Source: Leeuwenhoekiella marinoflava DSM 3653
GTDB taxonomy: Bacteria > Bacteroidota > Bacteroidia > Flavobacteriales > Flavobacteriaceae
Length of the DNA: 64,000 bases
NCBI RefSeq assembly: GCF_900129005.1
Contig: NZ_FQUN01000011.1
Coordinates: forward strand, 128,767 to 192,766
Direction of reading: 5' to 3'
Shown: positions 42,257 through 50,238 of the stretch, one piece after another
How the letters are laid out: the number at the start of each line of letters is the position of its first letter
Numbering within the stretch: the stretch's first letter is position 1
Translations under genes and position numbers: made by a program
Notes under the pieces: model-generated
What the model was told of the DNA's origin: nothing
Databases searched by the model: none
The model's input: the letters and a program-made list of their open reading frames with translations, nothing else

Positions 42257-44188
42257 ATGAAAAAGAAAAAACTAAATTTAAGAGACCTCAACGATACATC
42301 AATTGAAAATAAGGTTTCAGCACAACTGAGTATTAAGGAATATATCCCTTCCATCTTCAGTTTTGTATTGCTTATAGTAGGTATTGCGGTTGATTATTTT
42401 GACGCCTTCCCATTTTTTAAAAGTTGGGTGCGAATCGTTTGGTATGCGGTAGCCTACATCCCCGTTGGTTTTCCTGTTATAAAAGAGGGATGGGAAAGTA
42501 TCAAGGACGGTGATTTCTTTACCGAATTTTTCCTAATGTCCATCGCAACCCTGGGGGCGTTCGCCATTGGGGAATACCCTGAAGGCGTTGCGGTAATGCT
42601 TTTCTATGCCGTAGGTGAGCTCTTCCAAAACGCAGCTGTAAAACGAGCAAAGGGTAATATAAAGGCGCTGCTTGATGTACGCCCTAATGAGGCCGTGGTG
42701 TATCGAAACGGCGATTATGTTTCCGTCAATCCCGAGACCGTGGAAATTGGAGAAAAAATACAAGTGCGCGTAGGCGAAAAGATTCCTTTAGATGGCAAAT
42801 TACTATCCGAAAAAGCATCGGTCAATACCGCAGCGATTACGGGGGAAAGCAAACCCGACACCATTGCCAAAGGAGACAAGGTTTTTGCCGGGAGCATCAA
42901 TCTAGAAGGTGTTATAGAAGTGGAAACCACCAAAGAATTCAAGGACAGTTCCATTGCCCGTATTCTCGATATGGTACAAAATGCTACCGCAAGAAAATCA
43001 AAGACGGAACTGTTTATAAGGAAATTTGCACGCATCTATACTCCTATCGTAGTTTTTTTAGCGGTATGCTTAACGTTTTTACCTTATTTTTTTGTGGACG
43101 ATTACGTGTTTCAGGATTGGTTATACCGAGCCTTGATTTTTCTGGTAATTTCTTGTCCCTGTGCATTGGTCATTTCCATTCCCCTAGGTTATTTCGGTGG
43201 ATTGGGTGCCGCATCCCGTAACGGTATACTTTTCAAGGGCGCATCTTTTTTGGATGCAATGACCCAAGTGAATACGATAGTAATGGACAAAACCGGAACC
43301 GTTACCCACGGGGTCTTTAAAATAAAGGAAATTAAACCCATAACATTAGAAAAGGCAACGTTTATGAAGTACCTGATGGCGATGGAAGAACAATCCACAC
43401 ATCCCATTGCGAAGGCGATATTGGAATATAAAGCGGACGGTTCGGATTATGAGGCGACCGATGTTTCGGAAGTAGCCGGAAAGGGCTTGAAAGGGATGGT
43501 CAACGGAAAAACAGTACTTGTAGGTAACAAAGCTTTGATGACCTCAAACGGTATTGAAGTTCCATCAGAAACGGACGCTATTGTTGAATCCATTGTAATG
43601 GTAGCCATTGATGGAAAATTTGCAGGTTATGTAACCATAGCCGATGAACTGAAGGAAGATGCGCACGAAGCCATTGAACAAATACGTCAAGCAGGAATTC
43701 GACAACTTATAATGCTTTCGGGCGACAAGGATTCAATTACACAGCAAGTGGCAAACGAAATGGGAATCGATTGGGCAAAAGGAGGGCTTTTACCGGAAGA
43801 TAAATTGAATGAAGTGGAAACTTTAAAAAAACGCCCGGACAGCAAGATTGCCTTTATTGGCGATGGCATTAACGATGCCCCGGTTTTGGCAATAAGTGAT
43901 GTAGGCATTGCAATGGGTGGTTTGGGCAGCGATGTGGCCATTGAAACGGCGGATGTCATTATCCAGACCGACCAACCCTCTAAAATAGCAAGGGCAATAA
44001 AAATAGGCCGGTCTACAAGACGCATTGTCTGGCAGAATATTGGTTTGGCTTTCGGTGTAAAAATCATTGTTATGATTTTGGGCGCAATGGGGATGGCTAC
44101 AATGTGGGAAGCAGTTTTTGCAGATGTTGGAGTAGCCTTCCTTGCCATACTCAATGCCATTCGACTACAGAAAATGAAATGGGACTAA
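42257..44188 (+). CDS. Heavy-metal P1B-type ATPase (Zn/Cd/Co-type)
   Basis: 643 residues. Helix 6 motif CPC ('SCPCALVISIPLG', near 298-310), phosphorylation loop 'MDKTGTVT' with Asp near 344, and hinge 'GDGINDAPVLAISDVGIAMG'. Eight membrane helices are expected. There is no N-terminal HMA domain, so the start is shorter than in typical CadA/ZntA (about 700 residues). The CPC-x2-P and final helix 'VAFLAILNAIRLQ' fit the divalent Zn/Cd group (P1B-2) better than copper. It exports metal to the periplasm. The gene is 12 bp downstream of the antiporter gene. Confidence 0.92.
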   Translation: MKKKKLNLRDLNDTSIENKVSAQLSIKEYIPSIFSFVLLIVGIAVDYFDAFPFFKSWVRIVWYAVAYIPVGFPVIKEGWESIKDGDFFTEFFLMSIATLGAFAIGEYPEGVAVMLFYAVGELFQNAAVKRAKGNIKALLDVRPNEAVVYRNGDYVSVNPETVEIGEKIQVRVGEKIPLDGKLLSEKASVNTAAITGESKPDTIAKGDKVFAGSINLEGVIEVETTKEFKDSSIARILDMVQNATARKSKTELFIRKFARIYTPIVVFLAVCLTFLPYFFVDDYVFQDWLYRALIFLVISCPCALVISIPLGYFGGLGAASRNGILFKGASFLDAMTQVNTIVMDKTGTVTHGVFKIKEIKPITLEKATFMKYLMAMEEQSTHPIAKAILEYKADGSDYEATDVSEVAGKGLKGMVNGKTVLVGNKALMTSNGIEVPSETDAIVESIVMVAIDGKFAGYVTIADELKEDAHEAIEQIRQAGIRQLIMLSGDKDSITQQVANEMGIDWAKGGLLPEDKLNEVETLKKRPDSKIAFIGDGINDAPVLAISDVGIAMGGLGSDVAIETADVIIQTDQPSKIARAIKIGRSTRRIVWQNIGLAFGVKIIVMILGAMGMATMWEAVFADVGVAFLAILNAIRLQKMKWD

Positions 44189-44220
44189 TTTAAAATTGGA
44201 AGAAGCATATAAAGAATAAA

Positions 44221-44403
44221 ATGTCTCAAAATCGTAGAAATAGAAGGCAAAGAAAAAGGAATGAAAAATCCCTAAAAAGTACTATGACAACAAAAGACAG
44301 ATTGTACGGCATCCTAGCACTTGTCGGAATCTTTTCTATAGTACTTATAATTTATTTTTTCGATGCCATTTTCTACTTTTTTTACCTGCTTTTTTCGGAT
44401 TGA
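44221..44403 (+). CDS. 60-residue basic single-pass membrane protein
   Basis: 60 residues: a strongly basic N-terminal half (RNRRNRRQRKRNEK-type run) and a hydrophobic segment (about 33-58) rich in Phe, Ile and Tyr. The layout is that of a small inner-membrane protein with its basic end inside. It starts 32 bp after the ATPase stop and is followed by a broken paralogue at 44579. No function is known to me; a small accessory subunit of the ATPase is only a guess. Confidence 0.65.
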   Translation: MSQNRRNRRQRKRNEKSLKSTMTTKDRLYGILALVGIFSIVLIIYFFDAIFYFFYLLFSD

Positions 44404-44578
44404 TACTATTCAAAGGATTTTTAATTTATCTAATACTGTGGGGAGTTGAAAATATAGTGTTTAACTAGTTCATTTATATAGATGACATCGCCTTCCTCTT
44501 AATAATTGAAATTTTTTAAGGTTCAGGGATTGTCCCTATTGCCAGTTGAAAAGTGTCTTGATTACTCGAAATCAAATT

Positions 44579-44734
44579 ATGTCATTAAACAGAAGAATAA
44601 GAAGAAGGGAGAAAAGGTCTAAGAGTAAAATAACCAAAAGAGACAAGTTATAGGCAATTATGGCCCTAATTGGAATTTTTATCGCAGCCCTTCTCTTGTT
44701 TCATTTCTTTATAAAAGATTTGGTATATGGATAA
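44579..44734 (+). pseudogene. Broken paralogue of the 60-residue basic membrane protein
   Basis: The 52-codon frame from ATG 44579 to TAA 44734 reproduces the 44221 protein: basic Arg/Lys N-terminus, 'TKRDKL', then a hydrophobic helix. Codon 25 is TAG (44651-44653) where the intact copy has TAC (Tyr). A single base change thus ends the protein before its membrane helix. Re-initiation at the later ATG (44660) would give a 24-residue helix. The rest of this gap (44404-44941) carries only the iron-box region. Confidence 0.7.
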
Positions 44735-44896
44735 AATCTGAAAATTGGTGCCTTGGTTAAAAGATTTAAAATTAGGTGCATAATGTTTTAAGAATCTCCA
44801 TATCATATAAGATTGATTACTTAATAAAGTAACTCAGTATTGATATATTGACCGCACCTTTTGCGAAAGGATTTGTTTTAAAGCGTATCTTTATAT

Positions 44897-44913
44897 TTAT
44901 TTAGTCTAAATAA
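44897..44913. promoter_or_regulatory. Iron-box palindrome upstream of the FTR1 gene
   Basis: A perfect 8-1-8 palindrome TTATTTAG-T-CTAAATAA lies 29 bp before the FTR1 start. It resembles Fur/DtxR-type iron boxes of Bacteroidota. Repression by iron is inferred. The sequence TATCTTTAT (44886-44894) just before it is a possible promoter element. Confidence 0.7.
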
Positions 44914-44941
44914 TATTAGTGATTTTTATAATAATTTTTTT

Positions 44942-46894
44942 ATGTTACAACACAGGCGTTATATAAGTATTTTTCTAATAAGCTTCATTGCCTTATTAAG
45001 CTCGAACATCTATGCCGGCACGGTCAAAGATGACTCGAATATTCAGACCATTATACATTTATTGGATTATCTATCAAAAGATTATCCAGCAGCGGTTAAA
45101 GATGGTGTTATAGTTAACGAAGGTGAATACCTTGAAATGAAGGAATTTAGTGAAACCATACTCTCACTAAGCCAAAATCTGGAGCTCTCCTTAACGCAGG
45201 CAAACCAGATACAGAGCGACTTGATTGATTTGAGAGCATATGTACTAAACAAGGTTTCCCATCAAAAAATAAAAGAGGTCACTTCAAAGGTCAAGTGGGC
45301 TATTATCAATTTTACGGAATTTGAAATTAGCCCACCTAATTGGCCAAATATTGATAATGGAAAGAAACTATTCCTGACCAATTGCATTCAATGTCACGGA
45401 GCAAGCGGTAATGGACAGGGCAAACTAGCTATGGGCCTAAATCCGGCGCCTACCAATTTCTTAATCGATACCCTTATGCGTGAGGTTTCCCCCTTTCAGG
45501 CTTATAACACCATCAAACTTGGTGTAGAAGGAACTGCAATGCAAAGTTTCGGTATGTTGAGCGATAAAGAAGTATGGGATCTTTCCTTTTATATCAAATC
45601 CCTGAGGTTTAATGCCTCTTCTGCAGATTCGCTTGGGCTAAAGGAAATATTTAACAAAATCTCTAATGAAGTTTCCTTAAAAGATGTGGCTACTCTATCC
45701 GATAAGGAATTGATTCAAAAGTTGGGCTACGAAGATTCCGTTACTTATAAAAAATTGAAAGCTCTAAGAATTTTTTCTCTCGAAAAGGCCTCGACCGACA
45801 ATAGTCTTGTTGTTGCCAGAAATTACCTGAACGCTGTTCTGTTAGATTATAAGGCGGGCAATAAAAAATCGGCACGTCAAAATGCCCTGAATGCATATCT
45901 CGAAGGTATTGAACCGGTAGAAGTACGATTGAAAGCCAACGACCCAGAATTCACCTCACAACTAGAGCAGCAAATGATGGCGGTTAGACAAGCTATAGAG
46001 AGCTCTAAAAGTATCTCCACGGTACAAGCTGAAATCGCTGATGCGGTATCAATGATAGACCGTGCGGACCAATTGATGAGGGATACGAAGCTCAACTATT
46101 GGCTTTCCTTTTTCTTGGCAGCATCTATTATGTTGCGCGAGGGGCTTGAAGCATTCCTTATCATTGCCCTGATCCTGGCTTTAATAAAAACTTCCGGCAC
46201 TAAAAAAGCACTCCCGTATGTACACGGCGGGTGGATTATGGCCATTCTAACAGGTATCGCAGGATGGTTCCTGTCAGATTGGATAATCGGTATTAGTGGT
46301 AAGAACCGTGAGATTATGGAGGGATTGATTTCTTTAGTAGCGGTAATAGTGCTGGCATTTGTTGGGTTTTGGCTGCATAATCATTCCCATTCAAAAAAGT
46401 GGAAAGAATTTATAGAAAAAAAGATAGGCAAACAACTAAGAGGGGAAAAAATGTTTGGATTGGCCGTATTTTCCTTTATGGTTGTATTTAGGGAAGCCTT
46501 TGAATCCATCCTTTTCTTACAGGCCATTAGCTTAGAGACCAAAACTGGTGATGGGTCTTCCATAGGTTTGGGCGTGATTGCTGCTTTTGGACTGATAGCA
46601 TTGCTTGCAGTGATTTTTGTAAAATATTCCAAAAGAATTCCGGTAAGGCAACTTTTTAGATATTCGGCTTGGGTAATAACCTTACTTGCGATAATATTAA
46701 TTGGAAAAGGGATTCACGCTGTCCAAGAGGCAGGCTGGGTATCAGTCACTAGTTTCCCTATTTCCCTTAAGATAGATTGGTTGGGCGTGTATCCTACAAA
46801 TGAAACTCTAATGGCACAAGTGGTCTTGTTAGGGTTTCTTTTACTGTTGTATTATGTTAGCAATCATAGAAATAGGGCTATTCAAGTCAAATAA
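44942..46894 (+). CDS. FTR1-family iron permease fused to a cytochrome c domain
   Basis: 650 residues with a signal peptide. The N-terminal periplasmic part contains a cytochrome c heme site CIQCH (Cys148, Cys151, His152) with an axial Met candidate in 'LGVEGTAMQSFGML'. The FTR1 part (about 385-650) has seven membrane helices with both iron motifs, 'REGLEAFLI' near 399-407 and 'FREAFESILFL'. It should import iron, with the heme domain taking part in oxidation coupled to transport. FTR1 with an attached c-type domain is known from Bacteroidota. It is a single-gene unit behind the iron box. Confidence 0.9.
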   Translation: MLQHRRYISIFLISFIALLSSNIYAGTVKDDSNIQTIIHLLDYLSKDYPAAVKDGVIVNEGEYLEMKEFSETILSLSQNLELSLTQANQIQSDLIDLRAYVLNKVSHQKIKEVTSKVKWAIINFTEFEISPPNWPNIDNGKKLFLTNCIQCHGASGNGQGKLAMGLNPAPTNFLIDTLMREVSPFQAYNTIKLGVEGTAMQSFGMLSDKEVWDLSFYIKSLRFNASSADSLGLKEIFNKISNEVSLKDVATLSDKELIQKLGYEDSVTYKKLKALRIFSLEKASTDNSLVVARNYLNAVLLDYKAGNKKSARQNALNAYLEGIEPVEVRLKANDPEFTSQLEQQMMAVRQAIESSKSISTVQAEIADAVSMIDRADQLMRDTKLNYWLSFFLAASIMLREGLEAFLIIALILALIKTSGTKKALPYVHGGWIMAILTGIAGWFLSDWIIGISGKNREIMEGLISLVAVIVLAFVGFWLHNHSHSKKWKEFIEKKIGKQLRGEKMFGLAVFSFMVVFREAFESILFLQAISLETKTGDGSSIGLGVIAAFGLIALLAVIFVKYSKRIPVRQLFRYSAWVITLLAIILIGKGIHAVQEAGWVSVTSFPISLKIDWLGVYPTNETLMAQVVLLGFLLLLYYVSNHRNRAIQVK

Positions 46895-47132
46895 GAGATG
46901 CGTAGAGTTGAGTTCCTCAAACTTTTACAGGCTTGAATATAATGTAATAATAAACCTAACGAATTAAAAAGCCTAATAATGGTAATAAAGTAACATTTAT
47001 AGAGCGTGTATTTTAACTAGTCTCTCTTTATGACACCAAATGATTTAGGTGTTTTGTATTAAGTCGTTTTGGAAACGATGTTAAGATGCAAAATGCGATT
47101 TCTTAAACCCCAAAATTACAGTTGTCAATAAT
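46895..47132. other. Intergenic region before rteC
   Basis: No gene seen. It holds a short hairpin TCGTTT-TGG-AAACGA (47064-47078) and a weak ACACC/GGTGT hairpin near 47032-47056 that could end the FTR1 transcript. Confidence 0.35.
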
Positions 47133-48023
47133 GTGGGTTTTATTTTATTAACATTTAAACCCAGATTAAATTTGGAAAAAGATTTACTTAAAATAATAGA
47201 AGATTTCAAAAATGAAATATTAGAAATAGAGGAGTCCAACGTTAATGATTTCAATGTAGTTGAAAAGGGAATTACAATCTCAAGGAAATATTTACAAAAA
47301 CTTCGGCTATGTATTAGAGATAATAAATTCAAAAATAAAGAAAATGAAATAACATTTTTCAAAAAGCACAAGCCGTATGTTTATAGCAGGTTGAAATTCT
47401 ATGCTAAACTGTATAATTTTTTGATTAATCGCCCGGCGGGAACGATTCAATCTCAACAGATCTTTATAGACGAAGAAATTCAAAAACTTCAAGAAAGTAA
47501 CCGCCGGAATATCGACTTTATTAAATATTACCGGGAGGAATCTACGGTTTTAGATGAATTTTACTTTATAAGAGGTAAAGATAAAATTAGTCTGGTTTCG
47601 GACACTTCCCATTTCTATACTGATGCTGAATTTTCTACAAGTCACGATAACGCAATTGCTAAAATTATGGCCTATGACCTCTTAATAAATCACTACGTTC
47701 AGGAATTAAGTTATTTAAGAGATCAGTCCTACGGTATTTCAAATAAACTAAACACTTTAGCCAATGGTGAGCGCCTTGGCTGGACGGCTTCAAAAACTGA
47801 CCTGATTGAATTGATTTATGCCTTACAGGCTTCTGGAGCGATAAAAAGCGGTACAGCTGGTATTAAAGAAATGGCTTCAGCTTGTGAAGATATTTTTGAA
47901 CTTAATCTTGGTAACGTTTATAGAACTTTTCTCGAAATAAGAGAACGGAAAATCGACCAAACCAAGTTTATTGATAGACTAAAAGCAACACTTTTAAGGC
48001 GAATGGAAGAAACGGACGGTTGA
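47133..48023 (+). CDS. rteC: RteC-family regulator of ICE transfer
   Basis: 296 residues from a GTG at 47133; the true start may be a little later since no strong ATG exists. Helix-rich throughout, with the RteC-type C-terminal region 'KTDLIELIYALQASGAIKSG' followed by 'ACEDIFELNLGNVYRTFLEI'. In CTnDOT, RteC activates excision genes. Here it is the first ICE-core gene after the metal cargo and is 293 bp upstream of the excisionase-like gene. Codon use matches the ICE rather than the sus locus. Confidence 0.82.
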   Translation: MGFILLTFKPRLNLEKDLLKIIEDFKNEILEIEESNVNDFNVVEKGITISRKYLQKLRLCIRDNKFKNKENEITFFKKHKPYVYSRLKFYAKLYNFLINRPAGTIQSQQIFIDEEIQKLQESNRRNIDFIKYYREESTVLDEFYFIRGKDKISLVSDTSHFYTDAEFSTSHDNAIAKIMAYDLLINHYVQELSYLRDQSYGISNKLNTLANGERLGWTASKTDLIELIYALQASGAIKSGTAGIKEMASACEDIFELNLGNVYRTFLEIRERKIDQTKFIDRLKATLLRRMEETDG

Positions 48024-48256
48024 TATTTTCATTTTTAAAAATGTTAAATTTCTTCCCAAGTTGGGTCTTACTTGTGAAAAAATAAAATTAATTTTATCTA
48101 TTATCATTTGGCATAGATGATTTAAAGTGACACCTCTAAATCAAACCAATTTAAACCATTGAAAATGAGCAAATAAAAACACCCTACTTGGGTACAACTT
48201 GGGATTAAAATCCAATAAACCATCCCAAATTTGTAGAACGAAAGTCAAATCAGGTC

Positions 48257-48296
48257 AGGGACTATCAAATTAGTTGAAATCGATACGATAGTCCCT
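48257..48296 (+). terminator. Hairpin with T-rich tail upstream of the excisionase-like gene
   Basis: AGGGACTATC (48257-48266) pairs with GATAGTCCCT (48287-48296), a 10-bp perfect stem with a 20-base loop and a TTCTTT tail. It ends about 20 bp before the next start codon, so it may attenuate that gene. The rest of 48024-48256 shows only a doubled ACTTGGG (48184 and 48197). Confidence 0.65.
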
Positions 48297-48316
48297 TTCT
48301 TTAAAACCGTTCTATT

Positions 48317-48601
48317 ATGCCAGCAAATATTATTACCACCGACGACCTTCGAGAATTTAAAATGGAATTGCTCGATGACATCAAGAATCTTCTATCTAAA
48401 CAAGCAACTGGAAAACTCAAGAAATATTTAAAATCTTCCGAGGTAATGGACTTGCTTCAAGTTAGTCCAGGCACTTTACAGAATCTTCGTATCAATGGTA
48501 CGCTACCTTACACAAAAGTGGGTGGCATTATCTATTACGATACAGAGGAAATTCAAAAAGTAATGGACGCCAACCGTGTGGATCATAGTTTAAATTCTTA
48601 A
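48317..48601 (+). CDS. Helix-turn-helix excisionase-like protein
   Basis: 94 residues. The C-terminal half is an HTH_17/MerR-like fold: 'YLKSSEVMDLLQVSPGTLQNLRINGTLPYTKVGG' gives helix-turn-helix then wing. Such proteins in Bacteroidota ICEs act as excision factors or regulators. The start is well set by the preceding T-rich tail. It overlaps none of its neighbours and lies 2 bp before the replication-like gene. Confidence 0.8.
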   Translation: MPANIITTDDLREFKMELLDDIKNLLSKQATGKLKKYLKSSEVMDLLQVSPGTLQNLRINGTLPYTKVGGIIYYDTEEIQKVMDANRVDHSLNS

Positions 48602-48603
48602 CG

Positions 48604-49356
48604 ATGAACTATATAAAGCTACTTAATGCGGCTTTTGAAAAGTTCTATTTTGATGACCGCCTAAATCCTACCCATATAAGCTTATATATGGCGCTGTTCC
48701 AAGAATGGAACAGCTCAAGGTTTGCAGATGAACTATATGTAAACCGTAGGGATTTGATGCGTTGTGCCAAAATAGGTTCAAAATCTACCTATCATCGGTG
48801 CATAACGGAATTAGATTCTTGGCTCTATTTGAGCTATTTCCCTTCCAACAATCCGTACAAAGGCAGCAAAATAAAGATGGCCATTATCGGGACAAGTGAT
48901 GAACCTGTTGTGGGACAGTACAATCCCACATTAGAACAACTTGCGGAACACTACCATCCCATACGTGAACCAGTTGTGGGACAGCACCGTCCCAATAACG
49001 GACAAGTAGTGAACCAACACCGTCCCATAGGTGGACAAGCATTGGTATCTACTATAAACAATAACAAACAAGAAAACAATATAAAACAGCCAAAGGGCTG
49101 GCAGGCCGTTTTCATTTTTTTTGAAGAAAAAGGTTTTGATGCTGATGAAGCAAAAAAATTCTTTGAGCATTACCAAACTCGTAATTGGCAAACCAGCGAC
49201 GGAAAAGACATCCGAGATTGGCGTGCCGTAGCCATCAACTGGATGGACAGAACCGAAATATTCGACGAGGAAAACAAAGCAAACGAAAAACAAGCGTCCC
49301 AAATCAAGGACAACTTGCGAACCACTAAAAACAAAGATTATGGACAACCCCTCTAA
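48604..49356 (+). CDS. Replication-initiator-like protein of the ICE
   Basis: 250 residues. The first 100 residues are a winged-helix-like domain with 'NPTHISLYMALFQEWN' and 'MRCAKIGSKSTYHRCI', as in Bacteroidota mobile-element DnaD/replisome-organiser-like proteins. The middle has three related segments, 'PVVGQYNP', 'PVVGQHRP' and 'QVVNQHRP', a tandem Pro/Gln/His linker. The C-terminal part resembles a primase/loader-interaction domain ('DWRAVAINWMDRTE'). It probably recruits the ATPase coded next, which overlaps it by 17 bp, for ICE replication. Confidence 0.65.
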   Translation: MNYIKLLNAAFEKFYFDDRLNPTHISLYMALFQEWNSSRFADELYVNRRDLMRCAKIGSKSTYHRCITELDSWLYLSYFPSNNPYKGSKIKMAIIGTSDEPVVGQYNPTLEQLAEHYHPIREPVVGQHRPNNGQVVNQHRPIGGQALVSTINNNKQENNIKQPKGWQAVFIFFEEKGFDADEAKKFFEHYQTRNWQTSDGKDIRDWRAVAINWMDRTEIFDEENKANEKQASQIKDNLRTTKNKDYGQPL

Positions 49357-50002
49357 AATTACCGAAGGTGGCGTGGAATATTCGCTCGGAAAATTTGATG
49401 GCAAAAGCGTCCTCTATGATTTTCCAAAAATATTGATTTACTTGAATGCCAAGGGCAAACTTTTGTTTGGAAAAAGATTCAGAATTTATGATGAGGACAA
49501 GGATATTCTACTGAAACTCTGTTCCTACTTCATCAAGGATAAAGACAACTGTGAGACTTATGGTATTGACATTGACAAAGGCATTCTACTTTCTGGACCT
49601 GTTGGCTGCGGCAAAACCAGTTTAATGAAATTATTGCGCCATTTAGTGCCTTTGCAACGTCCTTATGAGATGATTCCTTGCCGAAACGTAACCTTCAGTT
49701 TTAATCATTTGGGTTTTAAAACCGTTGAAGAATATGGTAACACTAAATTTTACTGTTTTGATGATTTGGGCGTGGAACCTTCTGGCAGATTCTACGGAAA
49801 GGATTTGAACGTAATGGGCGAAGTACTTTTATCTCGATACGAGCTGTACTTACAAACCAAACACAAAATCAAGACCCACGCCACCACCAATCTCAACGCA
49901 GAAGAACTGGAAGAACGTTATGGTAATCGTGTCCGTAGTCGAATGCGGGAACTTTTTAATTTGATTGCTTTTGATACTAAAGCTGGGGATAAGAGGAAGT
50001 GA
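49340..50002 (+). CDS. DnaC/IstB-like ATPase (helicase loader) of the ICE
   Basis: 220 residues, AAA+ type. Walker A 'SGPVGCGKTS' (about 87-96) and Walker B 'FYCFDDLG' (about 135-142) are clear; the Arg-rich C-terminal 'RYGNRVRSRMREL' fits an arginine finger or sensor. It probably loads a replicative helicase on the ICE with the upstream initiator. Its last 20 codons have a diverged duplicate at 52676-52748. The overlap with the previous gene shows translational coupling. Confidence 0.85.
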   Translation: MDNPSKITEGGVEYSLGKFDGKSVLYDFPKILIYLNAKGKLLFGKRFRIYDEDKDILLKLCSYFIKDKDNCETYGIDIDKGILLSGPVGCGKTSLMKLLRHLVPLQRPYEMIPCRNVTFSFNHLGFKTVEEYGNTKFYCFDDLGVEPSGRFYGKDLNVMGEVLLSRYELYLQTKHKIKTHATTNLNAEELEERYGNRVRSRMRELFNLIAFDTKAGDKRK

Positions 50003-50019
50003 ATTTATAGTATGGCTTT

Positions 50020-50229
50020 TTAACAACAATTTTTATTTTCTTGAATCGGCGGACAAGCCACAGTACCATAAGAACAGAATACACAACAATCCCCTTCTTT
50101 TGGTTTTAGTGTTTGTTTGCAATTATCACATTCATAAAAGAATTGACAGGCCGTGGTTGGCATTTCTTCTTCTGTTTTGTGGCCGCATTCAGGGCAGGTG
50201 ATCGTAGATTTTAATATTGTAGTTTCCAT
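50020..50229 (-). CDS. GDCCVxC-type small Cys-rich protein of the mercury module
   Basis: 69 residues with nine Cys. A zinc-ribbon-like 'CPECGHK' and 'CDNCKQ' start is followed by the family signature 'GDCCVFCSYGTV', and the protein ends '...ENKNCC'. Relatives are annotated as GDCCVxC (seleno)proteins near mercury genes; here all are ordinary Cys codons. It is 9 bp downstream of the MerA-like gene and is cotranscribed. It probably handles a soft metal ion through its thiols. Confidence 0.8.
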   Translation of the reverse strand: METTILKSTITCPECGHKTEEEMPTTACQFFYECDNCKQTLKPKEGDCCVFCSYGTVACPPIQENKNCC

Positions 50230-50238
50230 AAATAATAG

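Noticed and set aside
47133-50002. An origin of transfer or relaxase gene
   Set aside because: I found no mob or relaxase gene and no clear oriT repeats. The mob part probably lies beyond base 64000.
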